A stretch of 64,000 nt of DNA from Prorocentrum cordatum (Eukaryota; Sar; Dinophyceae; Prorocentrales; Prorocentraceae): the NCBI GenBank assembly GCA_963575745.1, contig CAUYUJ010014206.1, positions 62,001-126,000 of the forward strand, written 5' to 3'. A program made the position numbers and the translations under genes. How positions within the stretch are numbered: the stretch's first letter is position 1; each line of letters starts with the position of its first letter. The notes beneath the pieces are model-generated. The model was not told the DNA's origin and did not search any database. It saw nothing but the letters and a program-made list of their open reading frames with translations. Below are positions 9,701 to 18,843 of this stretch, in pieces.

Positions 9701-9769
9701 CTTACGGCCAGTGCCGCCGACCCTGGACGGCGACCCCCACGATGGAATAGGCATTCGGTAAGGTCAGGA

Positions 9770-10100
9770 TCAGACGCTCCCAAGGGTGCTCCAGGGGCTA
9801 CGCGAGGCCTCCCAAGAGGTGCCCAAGAAACCCCACGAAGTTCTGGAGGTGCTTGGGGAGCCCTTTGGGAGCCTGCTGGGGCTTCCTGGCGGTTCCCTGG
9901 GGGCGCCTGGGTGCCTCGAGGGGGCCTCTGGGGGTCTTCCAGGGCCCCGGGACTTTCCGGGGGGTTGGCATTCCGACCCGGGGACCCCCCCGTAAAAGGG
10001 CGAGAACGCCTTATAGGTCCGTTCCCGTTCCCGTTCCCGTTCTCGTTCCCGTTCCCGTTCCGTTCCAGTTCCCGTTCCAGTTCCCGCCCGGTCGCGTGCC
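9770..10100. repeat. GGG-rich array and CCGTTC hexamer repeat
   Basis: Imperfect GCCTCTGGGGG-type units (9,790-9,990) followed by a CCGTTCCCGTTC hexamer run (10,019-10,090). The inverse hexamer run GGGAACGGGAAC lies at 15,795-15,850 beside similar GGGCGCCTGGG sequence, so the two loci share ancestry in opposite orientation. Confidence 0.7.
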
Positions 10101-10261
10101 CGTCTACCCCCCCTAAGCCTTCTAGCCGACCCAAGAAACGCGAACGGGAACAGGAAGGGCAAGCCTCCCACGGCCTCCCAGGGCCTCCCAGACGACCCAA
10201 GAGGCCTCCCAGAGGCCTCCCAGACGACCCAAGAGGCCTCCCAGAGGCCTCCCAGAGGCCT

Positions 10262-10554
<293 letters not shown>

Positions 10555-10654
10555 NNNNNNNNNNNNNNNNNNNNNNNNNNNNNNNNNNNNNNNNNNNNNN
10601 NNNNNNNNNNNNNNNNNNNNNNNNNNNNNNNNNNNNNNNNNNNNNNNNNNNNNN
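10555..10654. other. Assembly gap (100 N)
   Basis: Exactly 100 N, so probably a gap of unknown size. The microsatellite before it is likely longer than shown, and the minus-strand exon right of it (10,655-10,858) may continue into the gap. Confidence 0.98.
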
Positions 10655-10858
10655 TGCTGTCGCCTCTCCGCGGGTACAAGAAAGAGATGCCGCGAGCCTG
10701 CGCCACACGTGCCTTGCGTGCCTTCTCTCCTTCGCGGTACAAGCGCTCCCTGTCTCTGGCCGCGAGCTCCTTGCCCTGCCGTTCTGTATACTCTGCATCG
10801 TCCTCGCGCAGCAGGATCAGGTCGCAGCCCCCCTTCGAGCTGCGCAGAAACTATGGTG
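10655..10858 (-). CDS. Exon-like segment, probably 3' exon of the C2H2/transposase-like gene
   Basis: On the minus strand the peptide FLRSSKGGCDLILLRED followed by a charged segment (ERQGKELAARDRERLYREGE) is open from about 10,858 to the gap, with biased composition typical of coding DNA. It is preceded on that strand by TAG, where AG could serve as a splice acceptor (another AG lies ten bases further in). The upstream gene piece at 11,422-12,280 and element B3 in between suggest it is the next exon. No domain recognised. It runs into the N gap, so its end is unknown. Confidence 0.4.
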
Positions 10859-10905
10859 GCGATGCAACCCTGCGCGTGCGCCCGTGTATGCAGCTTCCGA
10901 TATAG

Positions 10906-11310
10906 CCGCCACCGTGCCTGCACGGAGTGCGCGCGTTCGAACGCTCCCAAGAGGCCCCCAAGATGGCCCCAAGACGGCGCCAGAGGACCCCAAGACTGCC
11001 CAAGAGGCGCCCAAGACGGCCCAGACGGCCCCAGAGATCCAAGACGGCCCAAGAGGCGCCCAAGACGGCCCAGACGGCCCCGGGATCCCAGACGGCCCAA
11101 GAGGCGCCCAAGACGGTCCAGACGGCCCAAGAGGCGCCCAAGAAGGCCCAAGAGGATCCCAAGACGGCCCAAGAGGCGCCCAAGACAGCCAAAGAAACGT
11201 CCAAGACGGCCCCAGAGAGGTCCTCCCCCTCCTCCCCCCCTCCTCTTCCCCCTTCTCCTCCTATTCTTAGACTCCTTTCTAGAGCGCTGTTGCACCAGGC
11301 ACGGTGGCGG
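10906..11310. mobile_element. TIR-like element B3 (perfect 13-bp inverted repeats)
   Basis: Left end CCGCCACCGTGCC at 10,906-10,918, perfect inverse GGCACGGTGGCGG at 11,298-11,310; 405 bp. The interior is almost wholly a CCAAGACGGCCCAAGAGGCGC array. The sequence beyond the right end (GGCCGCAGGCA) recurs at B1 and B2, so the repeat may extend beyond the 13 bp. No coding capacity. Confidence 0.65.
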
Positions 11311-11421
11311 GGCTGGCCGCAGGCAGGTGGATGAAAGTCGTTAGTTTCAGGAAAAGCAGCACGCGAAGCTTCGCGCCCAGGAGCCTGCGCGTTTGTCACA
11401 CGACCCGTTGTCCCCACACAC

Positions 11422-12310
11422 CTACTTCCTTGTGGAAAGCCTCATTGCTCGCAGTTCCACAACTGTTATCCTCCTGTTGTTTTGTGTCATCTCGCCACGT
11501 CGGAGAGCGTGGTTGCGAAAGTATGAGTAATGGTCACACTGCGCTTCCAAGATCTCTCCAAGGGTGCGGGAGTCCTGGCCCTTCCCGCTTCTACGAGCCA
11601 TGTCGTCCGCACCGACGACCCCTGCAACTGCCAAAAGCTTGCCATAATCTTCGGGGTTGCCCCCCCATGGTCGCAGCCTGAGAGATGAGCTCTTGCGCCT
11701 CCGCAGTGGACATTTCCAAGCCTGCTGCGTAAGCCTTGCGGGCGGCCTCGCCTTCTGCAGCCACCTTCTCTGAGTCCCACCGAAAAGTCTCGCCTGCCTG
11801 TCGCCCCATGGGTCTTTGGAGTAGATCTATATTGACACCAAGAACCAGAATCGAGACCTGGTTCGGCTTATGGCCAGAGCAGCTCTCCAGACGCAGTTTG
11901 CCATGAATAGGGTCTCCAGAGACACAGCGCAGGTTGCAGAAGGAGCCCAGGAGCTCCCCAGTATCCGAGAGAAGCTTAGTGGGGCTATCTGCGCACACCG
12001 ACAGCACCCGCCCACGATAATTGAGCGGCGCGGCGATTTCCATCCCTCGCAGCAGCTCGGCGAAATCCTCCGCGCGAGTGGGCTTGATGGCAAGAACGGA
12101 CCCCGTGCGCCCTTTCGTCGCCAGGCAGCAGCGCCCCTGCTCAGCCAGGCGAGGCCCCTGCTTGCCTTCGGGGACATTGCCGCTGATGGATTGCATAATG
12201 TTGACCGTGGCGTCAACGCTCAAATCGGTGAACTCGTCGAATACTTGGCCCGCAGTCTCGCGCATGTCCTGAAGCATCATAGTGATGGTCTCCCATGGAA
12301 AATACGATGA
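11422..12310 (-). pseudogene. Transposase-like core of a dinoflagellate C2H2 multicopy family, frameshifted
   Basis: Minus-strand frame from about 12,310 to 11,591 continues one frame over to 11,422. Visible blocks are VFDEFTDLSVDATVNIM, then GRTGSVLAI, LNYRGRVLSVCADSPTKLL and a Cys/Asp/His block FCNLRCVSGDPIHGKL. Near 11,660-11,666 a run of seven C (G on the coding strand) carries a one-base shift; with it bridged, the sense continues as NPEDYGKLLAVAG to LRAMRLSTRK. From memory the D..VDAT, RGRT and DP.H blocks resemble a multicopy dinoflagellate protein that also carries an N-terminal C2H2 finger, as does the frame just upstream here; the spaced Asp residues would suit a DDE-type transposase. 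That link is inference. TAG at ~11,422 is followed by GTGTGTGG, a possible donor. Confidence 0.45.
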
Positions 12311-12397
12311 AGCAGATCACCGATGAACGCTGGACCTGGGAGGGCTTCCGCGAGGCCATCGGCCAGAGACATCTGGGATGCCTACCCAGCCATTTTC

Positions 12398-13546
12398 TCA
12401 CGAAGCAGCCTCGGTCTCCCCTGGCTCAGCAGCGCAGCAGATGCAATCCGCCACCGTGCCCCTTGGCACGTTGAGGCGTGGAAGAATGCCAAGTGCTGTC
12501 CGGCAGGGGTCGTCGCCGTCGTCGTCGTCGTCGTCGTAGTCGTCGTCGTCGTCGTCGTCGTCGCCATCATCGCCAGCAACATTGTCATGAACATCATCAT
12601 AACCACTACCATTCGAAGAGCCGTCACCCAAGGGGCTCGGCTGGCACGGTGGCAGGACCTGCCGCAGGCACCTGGTTAGCACGGGTATACCCCTGAGAGA
12701 CAGCAGCACTCGAAGTGATGCGCGCCGCACGCACATGCTCGGCATGATTCCGAAGCAGCAGTCGCCCACCTTTTCGGTGATCAAGGATCGGACATCTTCA
12801 CGGTACCATCCCCACTTCAATGCTTCAGGACGATTGACGCCTGCGTTCCAGGCTCGCACCGTGCGCGCGGTGTCGGCCAGGGGGCGCTCCCGCGCCAAAG
12901 CCTTCCAACCGCTGTGCGCGCGTAGACAAACTCCATTGGCTTCTCCTGGCTTCGGAAGATCCCATGGTGCTGGCCTGGATGTGCAAGAGTCGAACAGGTT
13001 CCGAGAAAAGGTGACAAAGTTGCGGATGGGGTGCTTCATGCCGCCCACGTGCTGCTTTGTCACATGGGCTCTCAGGTGGTTCACCTCCGCGAACGACTTG
13101 AAGGGGCATAACATGCACTCCCATCTCGCTGCAGCACGCGCCCTCCGTGCCGCGGCCTCGCGCACCTGCGAGAAATACTCTTGCACCTCGGAACACGCGC
13201 GCTCGGTGAAGATCCCCCCAGCTGTGGCCTCGTCAGCGATGCGCCCAATGACACCTGCTGCGGAATGCGCCACTGGAAACACATGGCCTCTCGATTTGAC
13301 ACGTATACGGCGCATCTTGAAGACATTGGCAGCCGCGTCAGTGGTAGGGGCACCATCCTTCCGCGGAAGCAATCGACACACCACCGCCGCGCCTGGCCAG
13401 GGCCATCCCGGGCCCCAGAATGGCGCATAGACCCCCCTGGCCTCGCCAGGAGGGCGCATGCACCATGCCAGGGGCCACAGGCACGGCGGTGGTGTATACA
13501 TGGCTTCCGCGGACATCCTGGCTAGTGCTCGGCACTGCGCCACCAA
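12398..13546 (-). CDS. C2H2 zinc-finger frame (N-terminal part of the transposase-like gene)
   Basis: Minus-strand frame open from about 13,705; first ATG is about 30 nt inside the stated end. It carries one C2H2-like finger (CMLCPFKSF...HLRAHVTKQH, C-x2-C-x13-H-x4-H) near 13,060-13,125, then KHPIRNFVTFSRNLFDSC and a Trp-rich region. The finger is typical of DNA-binding proteins. From about 12,655 to 12,448 the frame passes through element B1, giving an Asp-rich run and then TRALGILP-type repeat sequence, so the true coding part probably stops near 12,660 and B1 is intronic or an insertion. The next piece of the gene is at 12,310-11,422. Function unknown. Confidence 0.5.
   Translation of the reverse strand: MVAQCRALARMSAEAMYTPPPCLWPLAWCMRPPGEARGVYAPFWGPGWPWPGAAVVCRLLPRKDGAPTTDAAANVFKMRRIRVKSRGHVFPVAHSAAGVIGRIADEATAGGIFTERACSEVQEYFSQVREAAARRARAAARWECMLCPFKSFAEVNHLRAHVTKQHVGGMKHPIRNFVTFSRNLFDSCTSRPAPWDLPKPGEANGVCLRAHSGWKALARERPLADTARTVRAWNAGVNRPEALKWGWYREDVRSLITEKVGDCCFGIMPSMCVRRASLRVLLSLRGIPVLTRCLRQVLPPCQPSPLGDGSSNGSGYDDVHDNVAGDDGDDDDDDDDYDDDDDDGDDPCRTALGILPRLNVPRGTVADCICCAAEPGETEAAS
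12448..12655. mobile_element. TIR-like element B1 with (GTC)n core
   Basis: Left end CCGCCACCGTGCC at 12,448-12,460, right end GGCACGGTGGCAG at 12,643-12,655 (one mismatch); 208 bp. The left terminus continues CCTTGGCACG, giving a CGTGCC/GGCACG hairpin also present in B2. The next bases (GAATGCCAAGTGCTGTC) are shared with B2. The centre is a GTC microsatellite (12,508-12,575). It sits between two pieces of a minus-strand gene. Confidence 0.65.
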
Positions 13547-13753
13547 TGGCTGCCGAGCCTGACGCGTCTTGGGTCGGGGTGCTCTCGGCGCTACTGGCGC
13601 GCGCTTTCACACCATGAAAACACAGGTCGACGTGGTCCACTCCGCACCCCGAAAGAGGCAAGAGCACATTGAATACCCAATGGGACAAAGCTGTGCTAAT
13701 CCATTACGAACGCTTGGCGTCCGACAAAAATGCCGAATGTGTTACCCACAGCT

Positions 13754-14194
13754 TTAGTCGTCCGCTTCGGCGTGCCCTTCTTTGGTGCCGTGCACGCAGC
13801 GCTGAACGGGGGGGGTGCGAGTAAGAAAATGCTCCATGAGCTCCTCCGCGCGCAATACGGTTGCAAGGTCTGTCGATAAACCCTTCTCCCCCAAGAGATA
13901 TTGTGGAAGAGCGCCATCGCCGTCGCCAATTCTGGCCCAAGGCCTCCTGCAAGCCAAAAGGCGATCCCTCCAGAGGTCGCTTGCTCGCCCGAACAAGTTC
14001 TGGCACCCGCTGAACTCTGCAATTTCTTCAGCAATAAACAGAACGCAACAAGAAGTCGTGTACTCCGGCGAAGCATCTGGGTCCACAATATTCTGCTCAA
14101 AATCGAAAATCTTGAGTTTCACATTATTTGCGCTCTCAGACTCCATACCCCCTAGAGACTGCCCAGCACCTGCTTCCACGTCAATGACTGCCAT
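13754..14194 (-). CDS. Spliced-leader retrogene, unknown 146-aa product
   Basis: The first ATG after the leader relic is at 14,194 and the frame ends at 13,754. The peptide starts MAVIDVEAGAGQSLGG and has an acidic segment (FDFEQNIVDPDASPEY), a Cys pair (SCCVLFIAEEI) and an Arg/Leu-rich C-terminal half. No domain recognised. The frame is open upstream of the ATG through the leader relic. There are no introns in the visible segment, which fits a reinserted processed mRNA. It is on the same strand as the transposase-like gene downstream, with B2 25 bp beyond the leader. Whether it is expressed is unknown; alternatively it is the first exon of a longer gene. Confidence 0.45.
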   Translation of the reverse strand: MAVIDVEAGAGQSLGGMESESANNVKLKIFDFEQNIVDPDASPEYTTSCCVLFIAEEIAEFSGCQNLFGRASDLWRDRLLACRRPWARIGDGDGALPQYLLGEKGLSTDLATVLRAEELMEHFLTRTPPVQRCVHGTKEGHAEADD

Positions 14195-14271
14195 CAAAGA
14201 GCCCAGCACAAGGTACACACAAGTTACAATTTGCAGGTATCTGCTCACATAGAAGGACTGCACAATCAAAA

Positions 14272-14293
14272 CCTGAGCCACAATGGCTACGGA
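14272..14293 (-). other. Relict dinoflagellate spliced leader
   Basis: Minus strand reads TCCGTAGCCATTGTGGCTCA then GG. The canonical leader is DCCGTAGCCATTTTGGCTCAAG, so 20 of 22 positions match (T to G in the T run, A to G next to the end). A genomic leader directly joined to downstream sequence marks a retroposed mRNA, a process described in dinoflagellates as recycling of processed cDNAs. Confidence 0.8.
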
Positions 14294-14318
14294 ATGGCCT
14301 GGTGTCCCTGGGCTGTAT

Positions 14319-14884
14319 CCGCCACCGTGCCGCCTGGCACGTTGAGGCGCGCTAGAATGCCAAGTGCTGTCTGGTGGGGGTTCTCCAGGAGGCCCCAAGA
14401 GGCCTCCAAGAAGCCCCAAGAGGCTCCCAAGTGCTCCCCAAGAGGCCCCCAAGAAGCCCCCAGAAGCCCCAAGCGGCTCCCAGGAGGCCCCCAGACGGCA
14501 TGGAGGAGGCCTCAAAACGGACTCCAACAGGCCCCCGAAAGGCTTCCCGCGATGTCCCGACGACCATCATCAGCATAATCGTCGTCATCATCATCACCAC
14601 CACCATCATCATCATCGTCATCATCATCATCGTCGTCATCGTCATCAGCATCACCATCACCATCATGATCATCATCATCATCATCATCATCGTCATCTTC
14701 AACAACAGCATCATCATCGTCATCGTTATCATCCTCGCCATCGTCATCATCATAATCATCGTCATCATCGTCGTCGACATCATAATCATCGTCGTCATCA
14801 GCACCATCATCCTCATCATCCTCATCATCATCATTATCGCTATCATCATTATCACCCGCAGCATCATCATCACCACGGCGGCGG
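14319..14884. mobile_element. TIR-like element B2 with CCAAGAGG array and CAT microsatellite
   Basis: Left end CCGCCACCGTGCC at 14,319-14,331 followed by the shared hairpin and GAATGCCAAGTGCTGTC. The right end (14,872-14,884) is degenerate, three mismatches in 13, but is followed by TGCCGCAGGCAGCTGG as in B1. The interior has CCCCAAGAGGCC units (14,385-14,500) and then a CAT/CGT microsatellite (14,565-14,870). It ends 25 bp from the spliced-leader relic. Confidence 0.55.
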
Positions 14885-15660
14885 GAATTGCCGCAGGCAG
14901 CTGGATATGTACGAGTGCATTAACATAACCATGACTGGGTGGGCTACGCGGGGGATGGCCTCCACGACGGCCAAGATGGCCTCCTGGACGGATAAGTTTG
15001 CCTCCAAGATGGCGTAAGACACGTAACATATTGCATTCAAGCGTGCTAAGATGGTCCAGTGCGGCCTCCAGGACGGCCAGCATGCCGTCGAAGACTGCCA
15101 GGACAGCCCTGCATGGCCCCCGAGGCGACCGAAGATGCCCTCCAAGACGGCCAAGATTGCCCGAAAAGGTATCCAGATGGCCCCAAGTGGCCTCCAAAAG
15201 CCCGCAGGAAGCCCCAAAATGCCTCCAAGAGGCCTCCTCCCTCCCCCTTGTCATCTCATGTGCATCTTCGTTATCATCACCATCACCCCCCTCTATCCTG
15301 CTCCTCCCTCATCTTCCTCACCCGAGTGTTTCCCCCAAGGGTTGCAACAACGGCTGGGGGAACACCTGGTCCAACACCTGGGCCAATCTTCGCCGTAACG
15401 TTTGGCCGCGTCGGCGTTTCCAAAAGGCAAGGGGCGGCGGTGATTCGCCGTAGGCGTCTGACAGAGACCTTCCGAGACCGCCAACGAACTCCCAGGAGAC
15501 CCCCAGGTCCTCCGCCCGGACGTCCCCAAGAAGACCCCTTACGGGCCCCACGAGACCCGCAACATGTTTCCAAGAGGCCCCCGAGAGGCTTCTCAGGAGA
15601 GCTCAACAAACCTCCAAGCGTCCGCAGCCTTTCTGGAGCCTCCCTCTTGACCCCCCTTTA
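14885..15660. repeat. Degenerate CCAAGATGGCCTCC arrays, no gene
   Basis: Units of CCAAGATGGCCTCCAGGACGG type (14,955-15,235), a pyrimidine-rich stretch (15,236-15,320) and CCCCAAGA/CGAGAGGC units (15,480-15,610). No coding signal beyond repeat-driven open frames. Confidence 0.6.
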
Positions 15661-15667
15661 GGGTGGA

Positions 15668-15757
15668 CGGAGACCACGACGACGACGACGACGACCACGA
15701 CGACGACGCCGACGACGACGACGACGACCACGACCACGACCACGATGACCACGACGG

Positions 15758-15795
<38 letters not shown>

Positions 15796-15855
15796 GAAAG
15801 GGAAAGGGAAAGGGACAGGGAACGGGAACGGGAATGGGAACGGGAACGGATCCCT
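15668..15855. repeat. (GAC)n microsatellite and GGGAAC hexamers
   Basis: GAC/CAC triplets to about 15,793, then GGGAAA and GGGAACGGGAAC hexamers to about 15,850. The hexamers are the inverse of the run at 10,019-10,090. Confidence 0.9.
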
Positions 15856-15904
15856 GGGGCGTTCATTTTTTTCCACGGGACCCCCCCCAGGGACCCCCCG
15901 CCCA

Positions 15905-16290
15905 GGCGGAGAAAGGATCTTAAGAGAGGGGCTTCCCTTCGACTCGACCACGACGTCGCTCGATTTCGCTTTAACTTGCGTGCTTAAGGAGGAGGGCCAG
16001 GATGCTTATTGAAGTCTTTTTGGAGCGCTCTCGGGGGCCTTTTGTCGGGGGGAAGTTTTGGGGGTGTCTTGGAAGCCTTTTGGGAAGCTCCAGGGGTTTC
16101 CTGGCGGTTCCTTGGGGGCGCCTGGGGCCCTCGTGGGGGCCCCAGAAGGGCTTTTGGGTCCCAGGACCCCCCCCCTGGGGAAGGGATCCGAGAGAAAGGG
16201 CTTCCCTTTGACTCAACTGCGACGTTGCTCGATTTCGCTTACGTAGGCTGTTTCGCTTTTGCTGGCGCGCTTAAGGAGGAGGGCCCAGGG
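15905..16290. repeat. Direct repeats flanking a GGGG segment (period ~270 bp)
   Basis: A ~95-bp block (AGGGGCTTCCCTTCGACTC... CTCGATTTCGCTT... CTTAAGGAGGAGGGCC) occurs at about 15,917-16,002 and 16,187-16,290. The segment between them includes CTTTTGGGAAGC and GGGGGCGCCTGGGG units. It may be a duplicated unit or long direct terminal repeats of a small element. Confidence 0.65.
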
Positions 16291-16295
16291 AAAAA

Positions 16296-16370
16296 GGGGG
16301 TTAGCGGCGACGGCGACGACGATGACGACAGTGACGACGGCGACAGCGACGACGACGACGAGTCAAACGA
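16296..16370. repeat. (GAC)n microsatellite
   Basis: Imperfect GAC/GGC triplets, about 70 bp, between the direct repeats and a satellite fragment. Confidence 0.9.
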
Positions 16371-16399
16371 AACAGCCTCTCACACACGCTGACAGGGTA

Positions 16400-16960
16400 G
16401 GCGGATTAGTAACCAGCTCCGTCTCGTGCGTTGCGTTATAGGACCATTGCTACCGTTCGAACGCCAGCAACATTACAATTGGAACGATGCTTGACTCTGT
16501 GGTGACCCTGGCTGCAGCATTGACCAGACTCGCCCTCCTCCAGGAGGAGGCTTTTTGCAGTGAATGGCAGCTTCACTGGTGAGGGCCAAGCTCGAGGTGA
16601 CAACTCACAATAGCAAGCTTTTATTAGCCAGTCGCGCTGATTTCAGTCTCTGGATTCTGATCGAGCCAGGCGGTGAGTCCACACTTGAGGTTGTGTTTGG
16701 ACAACCATGTGTATTGGTCTTAGAAGTACGAGGGTGCGCCTGTGCAGTCGTATTCTCGACAGTTTGACGATCGTACTAGCAGCACCGTCGTTACAGCAAT
16801 CGCATTCGATTTTCAACAAACTTACCTTGCGCCGATGCTTGGCTTTGCGTTGCCTCTAGCTGCATTGGCCAGGCGAGGCTTTTGAGCTGGATCCAAGCGT
16901 AATTGGTGAATGCCGAGCGGCTTGGCTATGACCTCGACGAGTGGGGCAGTCTAAATCGGA
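16400..16960. repeat. Dispersed copy of the 1.5 kb satellite
   Basis: Contains the array's blocks in order: AGCTCCGTCTCGTGCG, GCAAGCTTTTATTAGCCAG, TCTCTGGAT.CTGATCGAGCC, GTGAGTCCACA.TTGAGGTTG, GTTTGACGATCGTA, and GGCCAGGCGAGGCTTTTG followed by ATTGGTGAATGCCGAGCGG. Non-coding. Confidence 0.75.
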
Positions 16961-17470
16961 GTTGAGGGGGCGAGATCGCAGTGAAACGAAGAGCCCACCT
17001 TTGGGAAATCGGTTTCGGTTTCGTGTTCGTGTTGTGTGTGCGGGCGAGGCGAAGTTGCATGGGCGGGCGAGAGGAATGAACCTTCCTCTGGCTAAGGCGC
17101 CGCCGGGCCAAAATACCGCCCCCTCCCCCGGGTTGTCCTGCGGTGGTTGGGGGTGTCCCGCGGGTGTCCCGCTTCTGACCCGTTGGTGTCCCGTCGGTGT
17201 TTCGTCGGTGTCTTGTAGTGAGACCGATAGTGAGACCGATCGTGAGATCGATCGTGAGATCGATAGCGTTGTAAGGTGGGCCGGGGGGAACGGGTTGGAC
17301 ATTGTTTTTCCATTTTCTGGGAAAGTTTTGGGACAGTTGCGTTTTTGTTTTGTGTGGCTTGTTCCATATATTTCATTGTTTGTATACCAGATGTGCACGA
17401 CAGCATGTAAATTATTAAAAACAGCAACATTGTCGTTCAAGTTGCAAGTATTATCGTGTACGTAGTTGTA
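16961..17470. other. Unassigned GC-rich stretch with short tandem GTGTCCCG / GAGACCGAT units
   Basis: Contains TTTCGGTTTCGTG..GCGGGCGAGGCGA (also at 45,428-45,465), GGTGTCCCG units (17,140-17,215) and TGAGACCGATCG units (17,218-17,270). No gene seen. Confidence 0.5.
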
Positions 17471-18840
17471 ACCATACAATTTAGAAGCGCATGCGATGTT
17501 TAATGTTTATTTGTTTTGATGCAAGTATTTTCTGCAGTCATCATTGAATCATTGTCATTCATATGAAAAACGGGAAACACTTTAACTTGTTTTTGGCTTG
17601 ATCTTGATTTTACTGGCTATAACCTAATTGATCATCACTGCATCAGATCAATCAGTAGGACAGTTCTTTAAAAGTTGTTGGCATGATTGATTTCTTGGGG
17701 GCTGAGCAATGTCTTTTTTTCCGAATGCCCGCACAGGGTCCTATACATTCATTTGGAAAGCAAAAGCAATGCGGTTCCATATCGAATGGTTCTTGGTTTA
17801 TTGTCTTATGAAAGGTTTAGTGCTTAGAAAAACAGCGCGGGGACATATACATACTCAAGAGCACATTCAAATTTATTCTGCATAAGTAATGCGGCAATGC
17901 TGTTTCCAACTATCCTCGCATATTCCTATTAGCCCATATGGACCAGAAGTTTTGTATCACCGAGTGATGCGAATTCATTGATGAAGATATCGTGCAATGT
18001 GAAACGAATGTACGTCTACACACGTCACAGCGTCATAGAACGTCAGATGCCAAACCATTAATCAACAGTGCCACTTTATAGGAATATGGTGTGGGTTCCT
18101 GAGTGTAGCAAAACAAGGTAAATAGTTCAAGATCACACACACAATCGAAAACCACCATCATATTTAAATGGTTGACCTCGTCCTCCCGTGCGAACGGTAC
18201 TGTTTAAGCTTCCATTGCCTGTTTGTAGAATCAGAAGTCTTTCATATTCGAACAGGAAGGAACATCCCATACATTATCACTACATCGACAATATCCTTTT
18301 ATGTTGGAAACGGTGCTTGGTCATCGTTGCAGAACAACGATTCGCATGAAAACCAAGTCGCGCTCTTAGTGTGGTATGGATGAGACATTCCAGCGACATG
18401 TCCTTTCGATCGTCGTGACCACATCGCCCGCGCTCATAAGAACAGCACGGGTAAATATGATTTCCCGTTGTTTGAATTTAGCAGTTTCCAGTTTGCGCGA
18501 ACGTGCATGGAACCCGATGAACAAATTCACAAGCTCGTATTGTCTAACAGCAAATCATTATAAACAGTTGGCGCATCTTCGTGCAACTATATATGACCAG
18601 CGGTGTTATAGTATCAGTTATGCACATGTTTGTTGCACTTGGGCAGTCTCCAGGATAAGTGTTCCCCCCCCTCTGTTTATGTTAGGAACATGTGCGAATT
18701 CTCTGCAGCACGCACAATTTGTTGTATATGTAATCGTTTGCTTAGCACGATCAATCACTATCAATTTGCACATCGTTGGGGCAGTACCCGGTGTGTGCGG
18801 AGTCTGCTCTACTCATTTACTGTTTTAACTGAGCAATCAT
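17471..18840. other. AT-rich island, no gene seen
   Basis: About 1.4 kb of clearly AT-richer, non-repetitive sequence between GC-rich repeats and the LINE. No long conserved frame, no tRNA-like or rRNA-like segment recognised. It may be flanking DNA of the LINE insertion, its decayed 5' region, or material from another compartment. Confidence 0.6.
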
Positions 18841-18843
18841 GTA

